DNA of 64,000 nt, taken from contig OY979722.1 of NCBI GenBank assembly GCA_963855995.1, forward strand, positions 3,782,001 through 3,846,000, given 5' to 3'. The first letter of the stretch is position 1, and each line of letters opens with the position of its first letter. A program made the translations under genes and the position numbers. Of the stretch, positions 1 through 11,200 are shown piece by piece. Origin of the DNA: Muricea muricata. Taxonomy: Eukaryota; Cnidaria; Anthozoa; Malacalcyonacea; Plexauridae. Under the pieces are notes generated by a model, which worked only from the letters and a program-made list of their open reading frames with translations, was not told where the DNA came from and made no database searches.

Positions 1-235
1 AAATTATCCTCGTTGCAACACTACTAATTTTGTACATGCATCAATAAATTTAAGTAAGAAACAATGAAAAAGTATATTCCGTTGGGAATTGGAAAAAATA
101 TCAAGAGGAAATTATCCTCGTTGTTTTAAAGTTTTACTGTATAAATTCATGATAATTTTTTAAACCAATTTGCTGCTTTTTGTTTTTTTTCTCAATGAGA
201 AACAACTGTTCTTCAAAGAATAAAATTTACTTAAA
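1..235 (+). repeat. Diverged fragment of the giant palindrome family (third local copy)
   Basis: The stretch around 45-95 (AAGAAACAATGAAAAAGTA followed by an ATTCC-GGGAATT palindrome) resembles left-arm positions about 9209-9245 and the old copy at about 32632-32670. Bases 160-235 (AATTTGCTGCTTTTTG, then AATGAGAAACAA and a TTAAATCC/CTTTGG block) resemble left-arm positions about 10090-10150 and old-copy positions 32990-33075. Order and orientation match the left arm, with the material between deleted. A 15-bp word AAATTATCCTCGTTG is present at 1-15 and again at 109-123. No gene is visible. The homology call is by eye, over short AT-rich stretches. Confidence 0.5.
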
Positions 236-712
236 TCCCCTTTGGTTTTTAAACAAGACGCCTGCTAAGGCGTTCACTCCGCCTGCCAAACGAAAATGGG
301 CACAAGGCCAGGCAGGGCTGTAACTAGAGAGTTCATTGGGGGTGGGGTACATTCACTTATTTCTGTTCTGTCCAACTAATTCCTTTTTAAATCAATTATT
401 ATTACGGTACCTTCCAAGGCATTTTAAGACATTGCTAGCACATCTTATGCAATCACTAAGATAACCAAAAATCAATGTCTGAGTGACCTGCCAGGCACTC
501 TGTCCAGAGTCCTAGTAGGATTGCATTTTTTAGAATTTAATTTAGATTAAAGACTTTAATAGTACATATGTTAAACAAGATTCTTTTGCCATAATGCCAC
601 CAACAAATAGCTGTTTTATTTTGCAAGTAAAGAAAATTTTACTAAAAGTGTATACAATACATCAGTCTATTAAATCCATCAATTTATTAAATCTATTCTG
701 TAGCACACTGCC
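236..712. other. Unannotated AT-rich intergenic DNA
   Basis: No coding region or RNA gene is recognised. One short palindromic patch near 260-295 (CGCCTGCTAAGGCG, then CTCCGCCTGCC) echoes the GC-rich hairpin that ends the module at 1774-2169. Confidence 0.4.
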
Positions 713-743
713 TGAAGTCTCCACGATATAATTTGTTGGGAAA
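713..743 (+). repeat. 31-bp direct repeat, copy 1
   Basis: The block starting CTGAAGTCTCCACGATATAA and running to TTGTTGGGAA recurs essentially unchanged at 1601-1632. The two copies bracket the minisatellite at 745-1345. This could be a duplicated flank or the ends of a larger repeat. Confidence 0.7.
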
Positions 744-744
744 A

Positions 745-1345
745 TGTTGGCTAGCCTTTTGATATATTGACCAGCTTTGAATTAGATATTTGATGTGTTG
801 ATAAGGTGTCAGGTAAATATTTGGCATGTTTATAAAATGTTGGTAAGGATTTTGACTAGTTGACAAGTTTTTGAGCAGACTTTTGACATGTTGATAAGAT
901 CTGAGTTAGTCTTTTGATATGTGGACAAGCTTTGAAATGGACTTTTGACATGTTGATATGCTCCTAGTTAGATTTTTGGCATGTTGACAAGATGTCGGTT
1001 AGGTTTTTGGCTTGTTGACAAGATGTCAGTTAGGCTTTTGGCTTGTTGAAAAGATGTTGGTTAGGCTTTTGGCTTGTTGACAAGATGCCGGTAAGGCTTT
1101 TGGCTTGTTGACAAGATGTCGGTAAGGCTTTTCACTTGTTGAAAAGATATCAGTTAGGCTTTTGGCTTGTTGACAAGATGTCGGTTAGACTTTGACCTGT
1201 ACATGCCCACAAGTTGTCAGTTAGACTTTCGACATGCTGACAAAGTATTTACTTCCAGAAAGCTTCAGGTGTCAGTTAAAACATTGGTATATAGGCAGGG
1301 TGTCTGATAAAGTTTTGGCAAATTAAGAAAGTGCCAGTTGAAATT
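745..1345 (+). repeat. Minisatellite with a core period of 31 bp
   Basis: Tandem imperfect units are built on TTAGGCTTTTGGCTTGTTGA followed by CAAGATGTCGG. Between about 985 and 1190 six consecutive units keep a strict 31-bp spacing with few substitutions. Outside that core the units are more diverged and vary in length. No reading frame stays open through the array, so a protein repeat is unlikely. Confidence 0.85.
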
Positions 1346-1600
1346 TTACTAAATTTAAGTTAAATTTTGTTCTTTTTTTTATTTTGCATTTTTGAGTTTT
1401 TTTCTTGCTATTTTAATAATTATAGCAACAATCTTTACAGTAATCGACTTAAAAGTATTTCTGTGGTCTGTATTTTCTGTGATATCCAATTTGAAATCCT
1501 TTCTCTGAGTCAACTATTCAACGTGACGTTCTAACAAAACAAGTATTAAAATCGCTCATAAAAACAACAAAAATTAAAAATTAGACTAAGCTATTAAGTC

Positions 1601-1632
1601 TGAAGTCTCCACGATATAATTTGTTGGGAACT
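1601..1632 (+). repeat. 31-bp direct repeat, copy 2
   Basis: Second copy of the block at 713-743, in the same orientation, on the far side of the minisatellite. Confidence 0.7.
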
Positions 1633-1773
1633 TTAGATTAACATATGTATTTCTGGAATTGGAATGTAAAATGTCTCTTACCTTTTATTTGCCGTTTTAA
1701 AACATTTCTGGAGCAATTTTTTGATAAAGAACCTTCCTGTCCCTTTTTGTTGACTATTACATGTTAAAAATTG

Positions 1774-2169
1774 TGTTTTGTATGTAGATATTTCAGTAGA
1801 ATTTGCGTTTGATTCTTGTGTAGAAATTTCTAAATTTCCTTAAAAGTAGGAATACAACAGAAAATGACGGAAGCACGCTCTCCTCGGTAAAGTTTCGCGG
1901 TGGAATTTGTCGTTTTAAAACATTTTGCATGAGAATTTTTGCACGTAAAACCTTCTTGCGGTTTAGATGTTCTAGCATACATGTTAAAATGCGTGTTTTG
2001 TTGACATATTCCGCTGGAAATTGAGTTTAAACGACGTGTTTAGGTCGGCTCACGCGGCTTGTGCCCAGCGGTATCACCCATTAGCGGCGGCACCGACTTC
2101 TGACACCGAAAAAAAAAAAACAGAAACCGGGCGAGTTTAAAACTCCGCCTCGCCTACGGCAGGCGGAGT
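1774..2169 (+). repeat. Module R, left copy, abutting the giant palindrome
   Basis: About 395 bp match 31211-31632 in the same orientation. The module contains a GGTCGGCTCACGCGG block, a CACCGACTTCTGACACC block, an A-rich run and a terminal GC hairpin (ACTCCGCCT, loop, AGGCGGAGT). The giant inverted repeat starts at the next base. Bases 1689-1785 are a diverged tandem duplicate of 1909-2005. The internal A-run suggests a retroposed RNA, but I do not recognise its source. A Helitron-like 3' hairpin was considered, but no CTRR end follows it. Confidence 0.75.
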
Positions 2170-2509
2170 AAAAAGGCAATTTAATTTTGTGAATTTCGAT
2201 TACAAAACATGCCTTGGACTGTCGACCAATTGATTTCGTCAGGCGATTACAGACTTGTGAGAGGAGGGGGGTAGCCTAATTACTAAAATGTAGTGAAAAA
2301 AGGACTTTCCATCTAATGGTGGGAGCAGGTTGGCGGGAACACTGGAGAATAAAGGTCCTGTCACAATGCAATTTTTCTTGCAACTTGAAATGCAATTCTA
2401 CTATTGGGAGATGTAAAATTGGCAAATGCAAGTTTCCATCACAGTTTGCTGGGGTTTTTTAACGTACCAAACATTTGTCACAAATTTACTTAAGAGTAAG
2501 ATTTTCCCT

Positions 2510-2744
2510 GTAGCAAAAAAGATGGCAAATGTCGATTTTACCAGAGTGCATGGTAGTCTGAAATTGTTTAAAAAGGCAAATTAACGTCTTTTAAAGAACA
2601 GACAGAAGACAATAGGTTATTTTCACACTTGTGTTAAAATTTCAATCCAGTAGCTTTGTTTCTTGTCATCTTTTCCCACGTATTCTTTCTTGATACCTGC
2701 AATGCATTCTGGTAAAATCGACATGTCGCCATCTTTTTTGCTAC
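2510..2744. mobile_element. MITE family A, copy 1
   Basis: A 235-bp element is bounded by inverted ends GTAGCAAAAAAGATGG and its complement. Each end is followed inward by a block near ATGTCGATTTTACCAG. The mirrored copy is at 29934-30168 and a second family member is at 9250-9479. It has no coding capacity. The superfamily is unknown. Confidence 0.75.
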
Positions 2745-2772
2745 CAGGCAAAAAACAATGATTCAGTAATGA

Positions 2773-2780
2773 TTCTTAAC
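2773..2780. repeat. 8-bp target site duplication, left
   Basis: TTCTTAAC directly precedes the hAT-like element and is repeated at 3710-3717. The right arm keeps a single copy at the corresponding empty site (complement near 29897-29906). Confidence 0.9.
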
Positions 2781-3709
2781 CAGTGAACTCTAATACAACT
2801 GGAACTATAACTCCTATGTTTTCGTCCTATGATTGGATGAAGCCAAATTTGAAGCAAAAGGCGGGAACCGCGCGGGGAAAATGGCTGGTTCGAAAGGACT
2901 GGGGAAAGTTACGAGGAGTGAAAAGTTTGTTTTTGAGCGAAAATATACATGAAAAATGAGAATTTTCATCGCAAGACTTCAATTTTAAAGATGCGATCCT
3001 GGTTTTCTGGATAGTCCTGACTGTTCTACACTTAGTTACGGAAAAAATTGAGGGCTATCAGTTTTTTACTCTGGAAAATGACGAAAGTTTCAACGTGCCG
3101 AAGCAAACTACGAAGCAAACTACGCTCTTCAACTCAAGAATATATTGCTTTAAAACATTTCAACACTTCCAAAACTTATCTTGTGCTAAAATCCAGGTAT
3201 CGTTGTTTATTTTGAGCTTTTAGTCTTTCCTGTAGCCCTTCTAAAACGTGAGTAAATCGAGGTTTTCAAAGTGGTGTATTTGTATGGTTGATTTAAAAAT
3301 ACGTATAAAACTTATATTTTTCGTCAGATAGCATTAGTTTTAAAGCTTTAAACTTCGGTTACGGATAGTTCTTGGCAGCCTCTTCCATCTAACTGTTAAA
3401 ACTCGAAAGGTATCAGTTGTTTAAAAAAGATATTTCGTGACAAAGTTTTCGCCGAAACTGTTTTTCATTTTTAGCAGCCAAAAAATATTTTAAAATCTTA
3501 CTCGACGTCCTAGAAAGTTGAGGTACATGAAATTTCAATCTATCTAGAAAATATTTAGCACCCAACTGGCTCTAAAACACGAAGTTAAAGGGTCAAAAAG
3601 AGCTTTTGAAAATAGGTCATATTTTGGTGGCTTGGCCTTCATGGCGGCCTTCAATTTGGCTTCAAAGATGGCGGCCAAGTTATCGTTCCAGTCTTTTTTG
3701 AGTTCACTG
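2781..3709. mobile_element. Non-autonomous hAT-like DNA transposon
   Basis: The element is 929 bp. It begins CAGTGAACTC and ends GAGTTCACTG. The inverted ends extend imperfectly inward for about 30 bp (AACTGGAACTATAAC versus GACTGGAACGATAAC). It is flanked by a perfect 8-bp direct duplication TTCTTAAC. An 8-bp duplication with CAGTG-type ends is the hAT signature. No transposase frame is present. The element is absent from the right arm, where the site is uninterrupted, so it inserted after the arms became identical or is heterozygous. Confidence 0.9.
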
Positions 3710-3717
3710 TTCTTAAC
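3710..3717. repeat. 8-bp target site duplication, right
   Basis: Second TTCTTAAC, directly following the hAT-like element. Confidence 0.9.
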
Positions 3718-3790
3718 TTCGTACTTTACATTTTTGTCGCCGCGAGTTTCAAGGAAAAAAAAGAGTCGGCGAGGAGAGCCTGTCTTGCTA

Positions 3791-3912
3791 CGGTGAATGC
3801 AAGGAAAAGCGCACCGTGTGACAGGGCCTTAAGGGTAAGAGGTGGATAGAGAAGGAGACGGAGCAGTTACAAGCGCAAGAAAAATTGCACCGTGTGACAG
3901 GGCCTTGAGGGT
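3791..3912. repeat. Two tandem GTGTGACAGGGCC-type blocks
   Basis: The block GCACCGTGTGACAGGGCCTT occurs near 3810-3830 and again near 3885-3905, each followed by a purine-rich stretch ending in a GGTGGATAG motif. A related inverted block (GGTCCTGTCACAATGCAATT) lies at about 2353. These are probably end fragments of another short DNA element. The mirror is near 29703-29824. Confidence 0.5.
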
Positions 3913-6180
3913 GGGAGGTGGATAGGAGGAGACGGAGCAGGATGTGGGAGTCGTGCAAGGTCGGGAGGTTAAAAAAGAACAAGGAATGTTATGTTTTTAA
4001 TGCCTTTTAGACTTTTCTTGAGGCAATTAAAATTCAAACTGTCAAATCCAAACACTGTACAGAATGGCCGACTTTACGTGGTCTTTAGTTTTTACACAAC
4101 CACTTGCATTGTTATCTTTTGCAGTTTGTTTACCATTTCAGTTATCTATCTTCAATAGAATTCTTTGAAATTTGTTTGTAGATCGACAAAATGCTTAACC
4201 TCCTCTCAACAACTGGCAGATTATGAAAAATGAAATTGTTAAAGGTATTGGAATATTGCATGTACAATATTGAATATGGGACAATTTGGGACAGTATAAT
4301 TTTGGACATGACGGTTTCATTCTCACCTAATTTGACGATTATTTTGTGGGTACACATACCGTGGAATCTCATGTGCTCCAGAAGCATTTTAATCTTAGAA
4401 AAAGTCAAATAATGATGAACTGTGTTTTAAAAGAAAGTTAGAATCTTATTTGGTTCAAATCAATTGAATTATGGCCCAAGAGTTCATGAAAACACATACA
4501 AAAGGCTTTCTTAAAAAACTGAAATATCAAATCTAGCAATTTTATATGTTATGCCTCTAAACAACACAATTCTGTTTCTAAAAATTGGTACCCTACTAGA
4601 CCTATATGCATGATTATACTAATTTGGACATATTTATTTTTACCCATTAAAATATAAATTTGTGTTTAATCATTCGTGTTTGTCATCATTTGACTTTGTA
4701 ATGTTGGTTAAACATAAGGAGATTGAGGTGACTTTGCCAGAAACAAAAACATCCATTATTATACTAAAATTTCAATATATGTAGCAATTAAAACTAACCA
4801 CAGGAAATATATTTCTACTTTTTAATTGAAATGTTTCTGTTATATGCACTATATCATATTTTTGATAAAAAATGACAACACCTATGTTATTTCCTGGTTT
4901 ACTATCTCAATCATCTTTTGTTTAAGCTGGCTTTGAGTGTTCATTTGAAAGTTTGGAAAGTTCATTTGAAAATCACAATAGTTCTCAATGTTATATTGGA
5001 CCCTTTAAAGTTAAAAAAATACTTTGTAATATTTTATACTACTGGTAATTTATCTTAGATACAGACTTTGTGATTTTGTACTAGAATGTTGACTTTCAAA
5101 CTTTAAGATGAACTACTTATTAAGGACAAAATAAGCTAGCATATTGTCTTTTGTTTACAAAGTGGAACTTGTTTGGAATTGAGATGAACTGATGCAGTTG
5201 TTCTTTAACTTTATCAATTAATTACATATCTTAAATGAAAAAGAAAACCACAACTTGCCAAATAAATTCTGTGGGCTCTTTTTATTAGCAAAGAAAAGAT
5301 GTGGCGGATGTAAGAATTTAAGAGTAAAAAAGTTTCCTTGGACTAAAAAAATTGACAGTATGCCAGATTTTCTAGATAAACAAGCAGTACAGATGTTGGC
5401 CAATAATAAGTATAAGTAACTACAATTTTTAATTTTAAAAGTTTTCTATTGATGCCTGGATACAGTAAATACTTTACCAGAGTTCTTCGTATTACATCGA
5501 CTTGAAAAAGTTTTAAGTCACATGAAGCTTTTAGTTGGTACTATGCAATTTCAAATTTTACAGACTTCTTAATTAACATGCCAAATTTACCTTGTTGAAC
5601 ATAAGGTCTTTCCTGAGAAAAAGTAAAACTGTCTGGCATTATATGGAGTAGAATAATTTAAATTAGTTTGAGACTTTGATTTGATAACAATTTTGATTTG
5701 TACTATTTACAATACAAGTGACCGGGTTGTATCGGATATACAAACCCAAGCTGAAGGCGAGATATCTGACATACACAGATGCGAATGTTGTAAATGGCTT
5801 GTGAAACTCGTCAATTTTATACATCAGATCTATAGCAAAGTGATTTTGAAAATACCGATTCTGTAAGATGAGAAAATGATTTCTTTTGTGTTTCCTGTAT
5901 GATTTATTACTTTATAAGTTTCTTAATTAAAATTACAACATATTGCCTACTGGAACTTTTTATATTGTTTGGTTGTGGTGAATTTGTATTTTGGCAATTG
6001 AAATATTTCTGAATTTGTATGTGCATTTCCTTTGCTTCAGTTCAAGTTTACATTTCAAATATTCCACTTTGTAATACTTGCGTGGTAATAATAATATAAG
6101 AAAACAGGTTTACATGGCTCTTGAATATAGTCTTTTCAACAAGTAAGTAAAGATGAATTTATACTTCAAAGAGATATGTT
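3913..6180. other. Arm segment with no recognisable feature
   Basis: About 2.3 kb of AT-rich sequence is present identically in both arms. I see no domain-bearing frame, RNA gene or clear hairpin. Confidence 0.4.
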
Positions 6181-6181
6181 C

Positions 6182-6702
6182 CTAACCTGACAATGGTACC
6201 TTCCAAAAAGACTAAATTTAAATTGATTCTTCGAATAAATTTTTTACTTTTCAATCCAAGATCAATCTAAGTTATGTATTTCTACTTTTATTTTGGTCTC
6301 TTTAACACTGAAACTATCAATTGTATATAAAGCAACTTCACTATCGAGTGACTTCATTAGTTGCTGGGCAAAGCCAAAGCATTGATTTTTCGGCTGTTTT
6401 CAATGAAAAATAGAATTTTGCCCAAAGTTATCTCAAATAAATTATCACAATTTGAACAAAAAGCTTCTGTTCTTGTGCCCACCAGAAAAATGAGATGTCT
6501 GAGACTTTCTTTGTATTTTTTTGCGAAAAATAGATCGCATGCACTGTTATGCAAAGAAAAGTGTAAGAGATTGGTTTCTGAAAAATGTCGTGCTACACAC
6601 AATATTCTAAAAATGCTTGGTTTTTATTCTATGTATTTTTGAATTTTTTGTTAAAAAAAATAAAGGTAGCAATGTTTAGTGCATTTCACATTGTCAGGTT
6701 AG
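6182..6702. mobile_element. Possible MITE with CTAACCTGACAATG ends
   Basis: A 14-bp inverted pair (CTAACCTGACAATG at 6182 and its complement ending at 6702) brackets 521 bp. The enclosed frames of 81 and 93 codons lie on opposite strands over the same bases and look fortuitous. The mirror copy is near 26913-27433. No target duplication was established. Confidence 0.4.
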
Positions 6703-7004
6703 AAACGCAATAAGAAAAATGTGGCTCCGAACATTACAGCTTGGTCAATTTGGAATTTATAAAAAAATCGTTTCTTCGTTGTTTTTCGACGTTTTGAAGG
6801 GTTGTTTCGAGTACAAAAAAGTATTTTTAGGAAGAATTATGTGCCCACGTTACATGTCTCAAAGCCATCAAAATTCGTTGGTAATTCGTGCATGTATTTT
6901 TTCTGACTTATAAAAGCACAATTGATTAAAAATGATATTTTTCTTTTGACAAAAATACCTTTCTTCTGTGAGGCTGGCTGTATTTGAAAAAGCGTTGGTC
7001 AACG

Positions 7005-7090
7005 CTCCGCCAAAACTCGTGGGTTTTCTCCGGGTACTCCGGTTCTTCCCACTGGGAGAGTTGACAGGGTAGTTACATATGGTTATAAAA
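7005..7090 (+). repeat. SINE tail fragment with a CCGGGTACTCCGG core
   Basis: The run CGTGGGTTTTCTCCGGGTAC followed by TCCGG matches the conserved core that recurs at about 13420-13442 behind a tRNA-like head. This type of core is known from eumetazoan SINEs (the Nin-DC class, by recollection). The head is missing here. Mirror at 26525-26610. Confidence 0.6.
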
Positions 7091-7555
7091 ATGTGACTAA
7101 CTTTTGAAAACCTTTCTACTTAGACTTGTTAAGCCTTCTCGTCATCTCTATCGGTTGCATGTTTTGAGCCACATGTTTTTCTTTGTAATTGTGAAACAAC
7201 TCGTTATATGCTGGGTAAACCTTTGCAAAACTCTCAAAATTTATCACTTCAAGTTGTTTCATTGTTATAATATATTTTGAAGTATAAACATTTACTTACG
7301 TTGAAAAGACCCAAGTTTTTTAGGACTTTGTTCATTCACTTGTGTTATTGTTCTCTCTGCCATGTTCTGTTTTCTTCTGTTGTTATTTTAATAAGTACAA
7401 TGTGTGGTAGTTAATCTCTTTTTATTGTTATTCAAATTGTATGTAATCTTTACAAATTTTTTCAATAAATTGTTTACAAAATTTGCTTGTGACCCCTTTT
7501 TAATTAAAAATTCAATTCCCATGGGAATTGAGAAATTGAATAAAAAAAATCCCCC

Positions 7556-7671
7556 TACCCCGGCCAGCTCCCCAAGTGCCACTTCCACCTAAGTAGAAGT
7601 ACTTATACATGTAGTACAAGTACTTCTACTTATTCACGGTGGAAGTAGCACTCGGAGAACTGGCCGGGGTA
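7556..7671. repeat. 116-bp hairpin element
   Basis: TACCCCGGCCAG at 7556 pairs with CTGGCCGGGGTA ending at 7671. The inner stem TAAGTAGAAGTACTT pairs across a 13-base loop with AAGTACTTCTACTTA. Mismatches are few. It is a candidate MITE or structured repeat. Mirror at 25944-26059. Confidence 0.75.
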
Positions 7672-8506
7672 GCCGGCAAAGAGAAGACCAACTTTGCAAG
7701 TGCTAATACAATTGCTAAGTTGATCTTCCCTAGAGAGCAGCCGCGCGTACCTAACAAATTAAAACAACAAACGTTAGTGACTTAAGTACTTAGCATGCAA
7801 ATTTGATTCCCAAAGCCAAAATGTCAAGTGCCCCCCGCTGATTCTACCAACTGCCTACCTGCCTCAGTTCTAAGCTGTCTTCCTCAGTTCTAAGCTCCTG
7901 CATTCCATTCGTTACCTTCACTTTCCTCACCATCGCACAGTCACTCACAGCTGATAAACCCGCATGCACCACCACCACCCCGACTGCCACCCAATTTCGA
8001 AAATTAAAAGAGTTAAAATTTCGGTAAAGTATGCATTTTAAATGCAATTTATTTGGATATTTTAGATCAAACGTAAACAGAAAAAGCTCGTACATAAAAA
8101 CAGGTGAGAATTCTATTTAAAATTTGCTTGCAAAATATAAAACTTAATTCGCATTTTTCTTAGTTAATAGTATAGATCAATTTAGTTGATGTTGAAACCT
8201 ACTCTTAACTGTTTTGTTAGAAGTGACGACAGATTTTGGTTTTTAAGCATACTTTCAAAAATTTTAATTCCTTTAATAAACCTAACCCCATGCAACTTAC
8301 ACACGGCGCACACCCTCGCAGTCCATACATTTAGCTAATAAATTACGTTATAAACAAAAAAGCAAAATAAAAAGATAAATTACGTTATCTCTAGCTACTT
8401 AAACCCACTTAGACTGAGTTTTTGATTGAATTTTCAAACGTAAAACCTTAGCTGAATGGGCATGGGCTTTTCGTTGTGTTAACTGTTCCGGAGTAAATAT
8501 AAACCT

Positions 8507-8748
8507 GGGGCCGGTTGTATCAAAGGCGTTTAGCTTAAACGGTGGATAAGTGAAATTTAAAAATCAGTTTTACACCTAGTACGGAACCGAAATTATGAGT
8601 TGAAATAGAATAAATATTTAGTTTTATATATAATTGTTCTTCTCAGGTCAAATAACTTCAGCTGGTTTGTTTATACAACATGGAAACGTGTTTCATATTT
8701 TTGACTTATCCACCGTTTAAGCTAAACGCCTTTGATACAACCGGCCCC
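8507..8748. mobile_element. MITE family B (GGGGCCGGTTGTAT ends), copy 1
   Basis: The element is 242 bp with near-perfect inverted ends of about 45 bp starting GGGGCCGGTTGTATCAAAGG. The homologous position in the old palindrome (about 31995-32030, AAATATAAACC then ATACTTACC) has no insertion, which gives an empty-site comparison. The target duplication is ambiguous (T or CCT). Related elements sit in the ULK4 and MRPL3 introns. Mirror at 24867-25108. Confidence 0.85.
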
Positions 8749-9249
8749 TGATACTTACCAAAGTCCGAGGCTGGGTCAAATAAGCATGAGAATTAGGCAA
8801 AAATAAAAAGCAATTGAAACTCAACAGATTCACTAAAGTTGTTTTTTTTTTGGCAACTTATATCCTTAAGTGTAGATGACATGCAATTTTTAATGCCGTA
8901 ATTCTCACACTTATTTAACCGAAACGCCTTCATTTGCATGGTACCTCGCAGCTGCTCTCAAACCACCTTCGTAATTTGCTTTAGTGTACACAAACAATGA
9001 CTTCATTGTTCCTGCTTACCAAAACAAATCTGAAAGCACCAAGATACTTATCATATTAATAATCAAAGAGGATTCGCATTATGCAGTAATTACCATAAAC
9101 AGACGCATCACCATTGAAACAAAGCATGCCGTATTCCCATGGGAATTTAAAATGCACAAAAAAATATAATGATCCTACTGATTTGCATGGATGTATGAAC
9201 CAAATTAGCTAAGAAACAAAGAAATGATATATTCCCTTGGGAATTTAAT

Positions 9250-9479
9250 GTAGCAAAAAGATGGCGGGTGTTGATTTTACCAGAATGCCTTGCGGTCTGA
9301 AATCGTTTAAAAACTTAAGGTAAATTAACCTCGTTTGAGGAACAGACAGATAGGTTATTTTGTCACTTGTGTTAAAATTCCGTCCATTAGCTTATCTTAA
9401 ATATCATTTCACTGGTATTCTTGATTGATACCCGCATTAAATTCTGGTAAAATCGACATGCCACCATCTGTTTTGCTAC
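9250..9479. mobile_element. MITE family A, copy 2
   Basis: A 230-bp relative of 2510-2744 with the same GTAGC ends and inner GATTTTACCAGAATGC block, in the same orientation. Mirror at 24136-24365. Confidence 0.75.
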
Positions 9480-10420
9480 GGTGAATTGGAATACAAGTCA
9501 CATTTTCTCGCTTTTTAACCAGAGAACACATTCTTTAAAGGTAGAACGACGGAATTGATCGTTTGCAATCGACGCCATCTTTGTTGACGTTTGAAACACA
9601 TGGCAACCACAAAGTATCTATTCATTATATCTGATCCTATCGAGCCATACATCTTTAAAGTATCATTCATAATACGCTAAAACTAACGATGAAATAGTAA
9701 ATTGACACAAGTACTTCGCTGTAAACAGCTGAAGTAATCTGCAGAGTCAACCAAGATGGCGCCCAATCACACGAAATGACGTCATGTGCAAACCAAGAAT
9801 AGTGACAAAATGCATCAACTATAATTTAGTGGCATTATTACGAAACTTATTTTTGTAAAACGTTCAATCCTACATGTTATTTTGTTTTGTTTTTAGAAAT
9901 ATCCAAATCCAAATGTTAGAGACGAAATTTCCAGGCGTTAAGGTATTGTTTCTTTAAAAAATATTGTCGACATTTACCATATTTTTACCTGTTTTTTGAC
10001 TCGAAAATTGACTGCCAAACTCCTAGATATTCTATTTAATTATTTTGTTGAATGTATTTGATATCAATGTTATTTCAATCCAATTTTTTTCACTTAATTT
10101 GCTGTCTTTTCTTTTTCATTAACGAGAAATATCTATTAAATCCTCTTTGATCCCTCAATAATAAGTATCTTGTTTTCTACTAACTTGCACATTACCACTA
10201 CTTTCTATTACAATGTCGTGTCTTCTTATTCTTGTGGATTGTTGTTTTGTGGGTCTTGCCGTCCAGGATCGTTCATTCTTTTCTCTTCTTGTGCGTTTTT
10301 TTTCACATCCCATCACCCTTTGCAATAGTAGAAAGAATTAAGTCATGAGATGATAGTTACGAATAATTTATAAACTATAACATGATAAGTTTCTTGTACG
10401 TTTGCATGGTGAATACAATA

Positions 10421-10506
10421 TACTTATTAAGCTTTGTGGAAACACCACGTAAATTTATTATTGCAATAATAAATTTACGTGGTGTTTCCACAAAGCTTAA
10501 TAAGTA
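10421..10506. repeat. Perfect 86-bp palindrome without a loop
   Basis: The half-site starts TACTTATTAAGCTTTGTGGA and runs 43 bases to ATTATTG. It is followed immediately by its exact complement ending CTTAATAAGTA. I checked all 43 pairs by eye and found no mismatch and no spacer. Mirror at 23108-23193. Confidence 0.95.
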
Positions 10507-10526
10507 AACTATAACATATTAAGCAC

Positions 10527-10664
10527 TTATTGGATGAGGTTTTTGTGATATGCGAAATGATCAATGTCGAGGTAAGAGTTATCAGCCGAGCCGAAGGCGA
10601 GTCAGATAACTCTTACCAAGACATTGATAATTTTGCATATCACAAAAACCGAATCCGATAATTG
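10527..10664. repeat. Imperfect 138-bp hairpin
   Basis: GGTTTTTGTGATATGCGAAA on the left pairs with the complement near 10628-10650. The inner stem GGTAAGAGTTATC pairs with GATAACTCTTACC around the loop AGCCGAGCCGAAGGCGAGTCA. It begins about 20 bp after the perfect palindrome, as if inserted beside it. Mirror at 22950-23087. Confidence 0.8.
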
Positions 10665-10869
10665 CTTTATTATACATTGTAAGTCTTTTTCCTCGAGCAA
10701 TTGACGAATTTCGCCTTCGGAAGAGCTTAAAAAGCAAGATGCCATAACATGAAACAGAAAATATCGAAAAAATGTTGTTGCCATGCCAACCATTGATGCC
10801 AACGAATACCGCATACTGTAATAATCTGCACCGTAGGCTCAACATGCAGATAACTCAGTTATCTGCTAG

Positions 10870-11120
10870 CAGATAACTGAGCCATAGAATAAGAATACAT
10901 AGAAGGGCCACTCGCGTCGGAGCCTTTGGAGTTTTTGAAGCCGCGCATGTCGCATTACGCACGTTATTAGCATTTTCTCAGCCAGTCAATTGCATTTTCT
11001 GGCCAATAGGAATGCTGAACTGGCTGGTGGCAGCCAGTAAACTGCATAAACATAGTGTGACATGTTGCACTGCTGAGTGGCCCTTCTATGTATTCTTATT
11101 GTATGACTGAGTTATCTGCA
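10870..11120. mobile_element. MITE with roughly 45-bp inverted ends (GCAGATAACTGAG)
   Basis: CAGATAACTGAGCCATAGAA and on through GAATACATAGAAGGGCCACT are complemented at 11074-11120. The element is about 251 bp. An extra inverted CAGATAACTCAGTTATCTG block lies just outside at 10846-10865. Mirror at 22494-22744. Confidence 0.8.
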
Positions 11121-11200
11121 GATTGTGTGATAGTCGCATTTATCTGCATACAACTGACCAATCACAACGCATAAAACAACTGCAATGTATAGTAATTAAC

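Noticed and set aside
1774..2169. Helitron 3' end
   Set aside because: A GC hairpin is present but no CTRR terminus follows it, and the two copies continue into different sequences.
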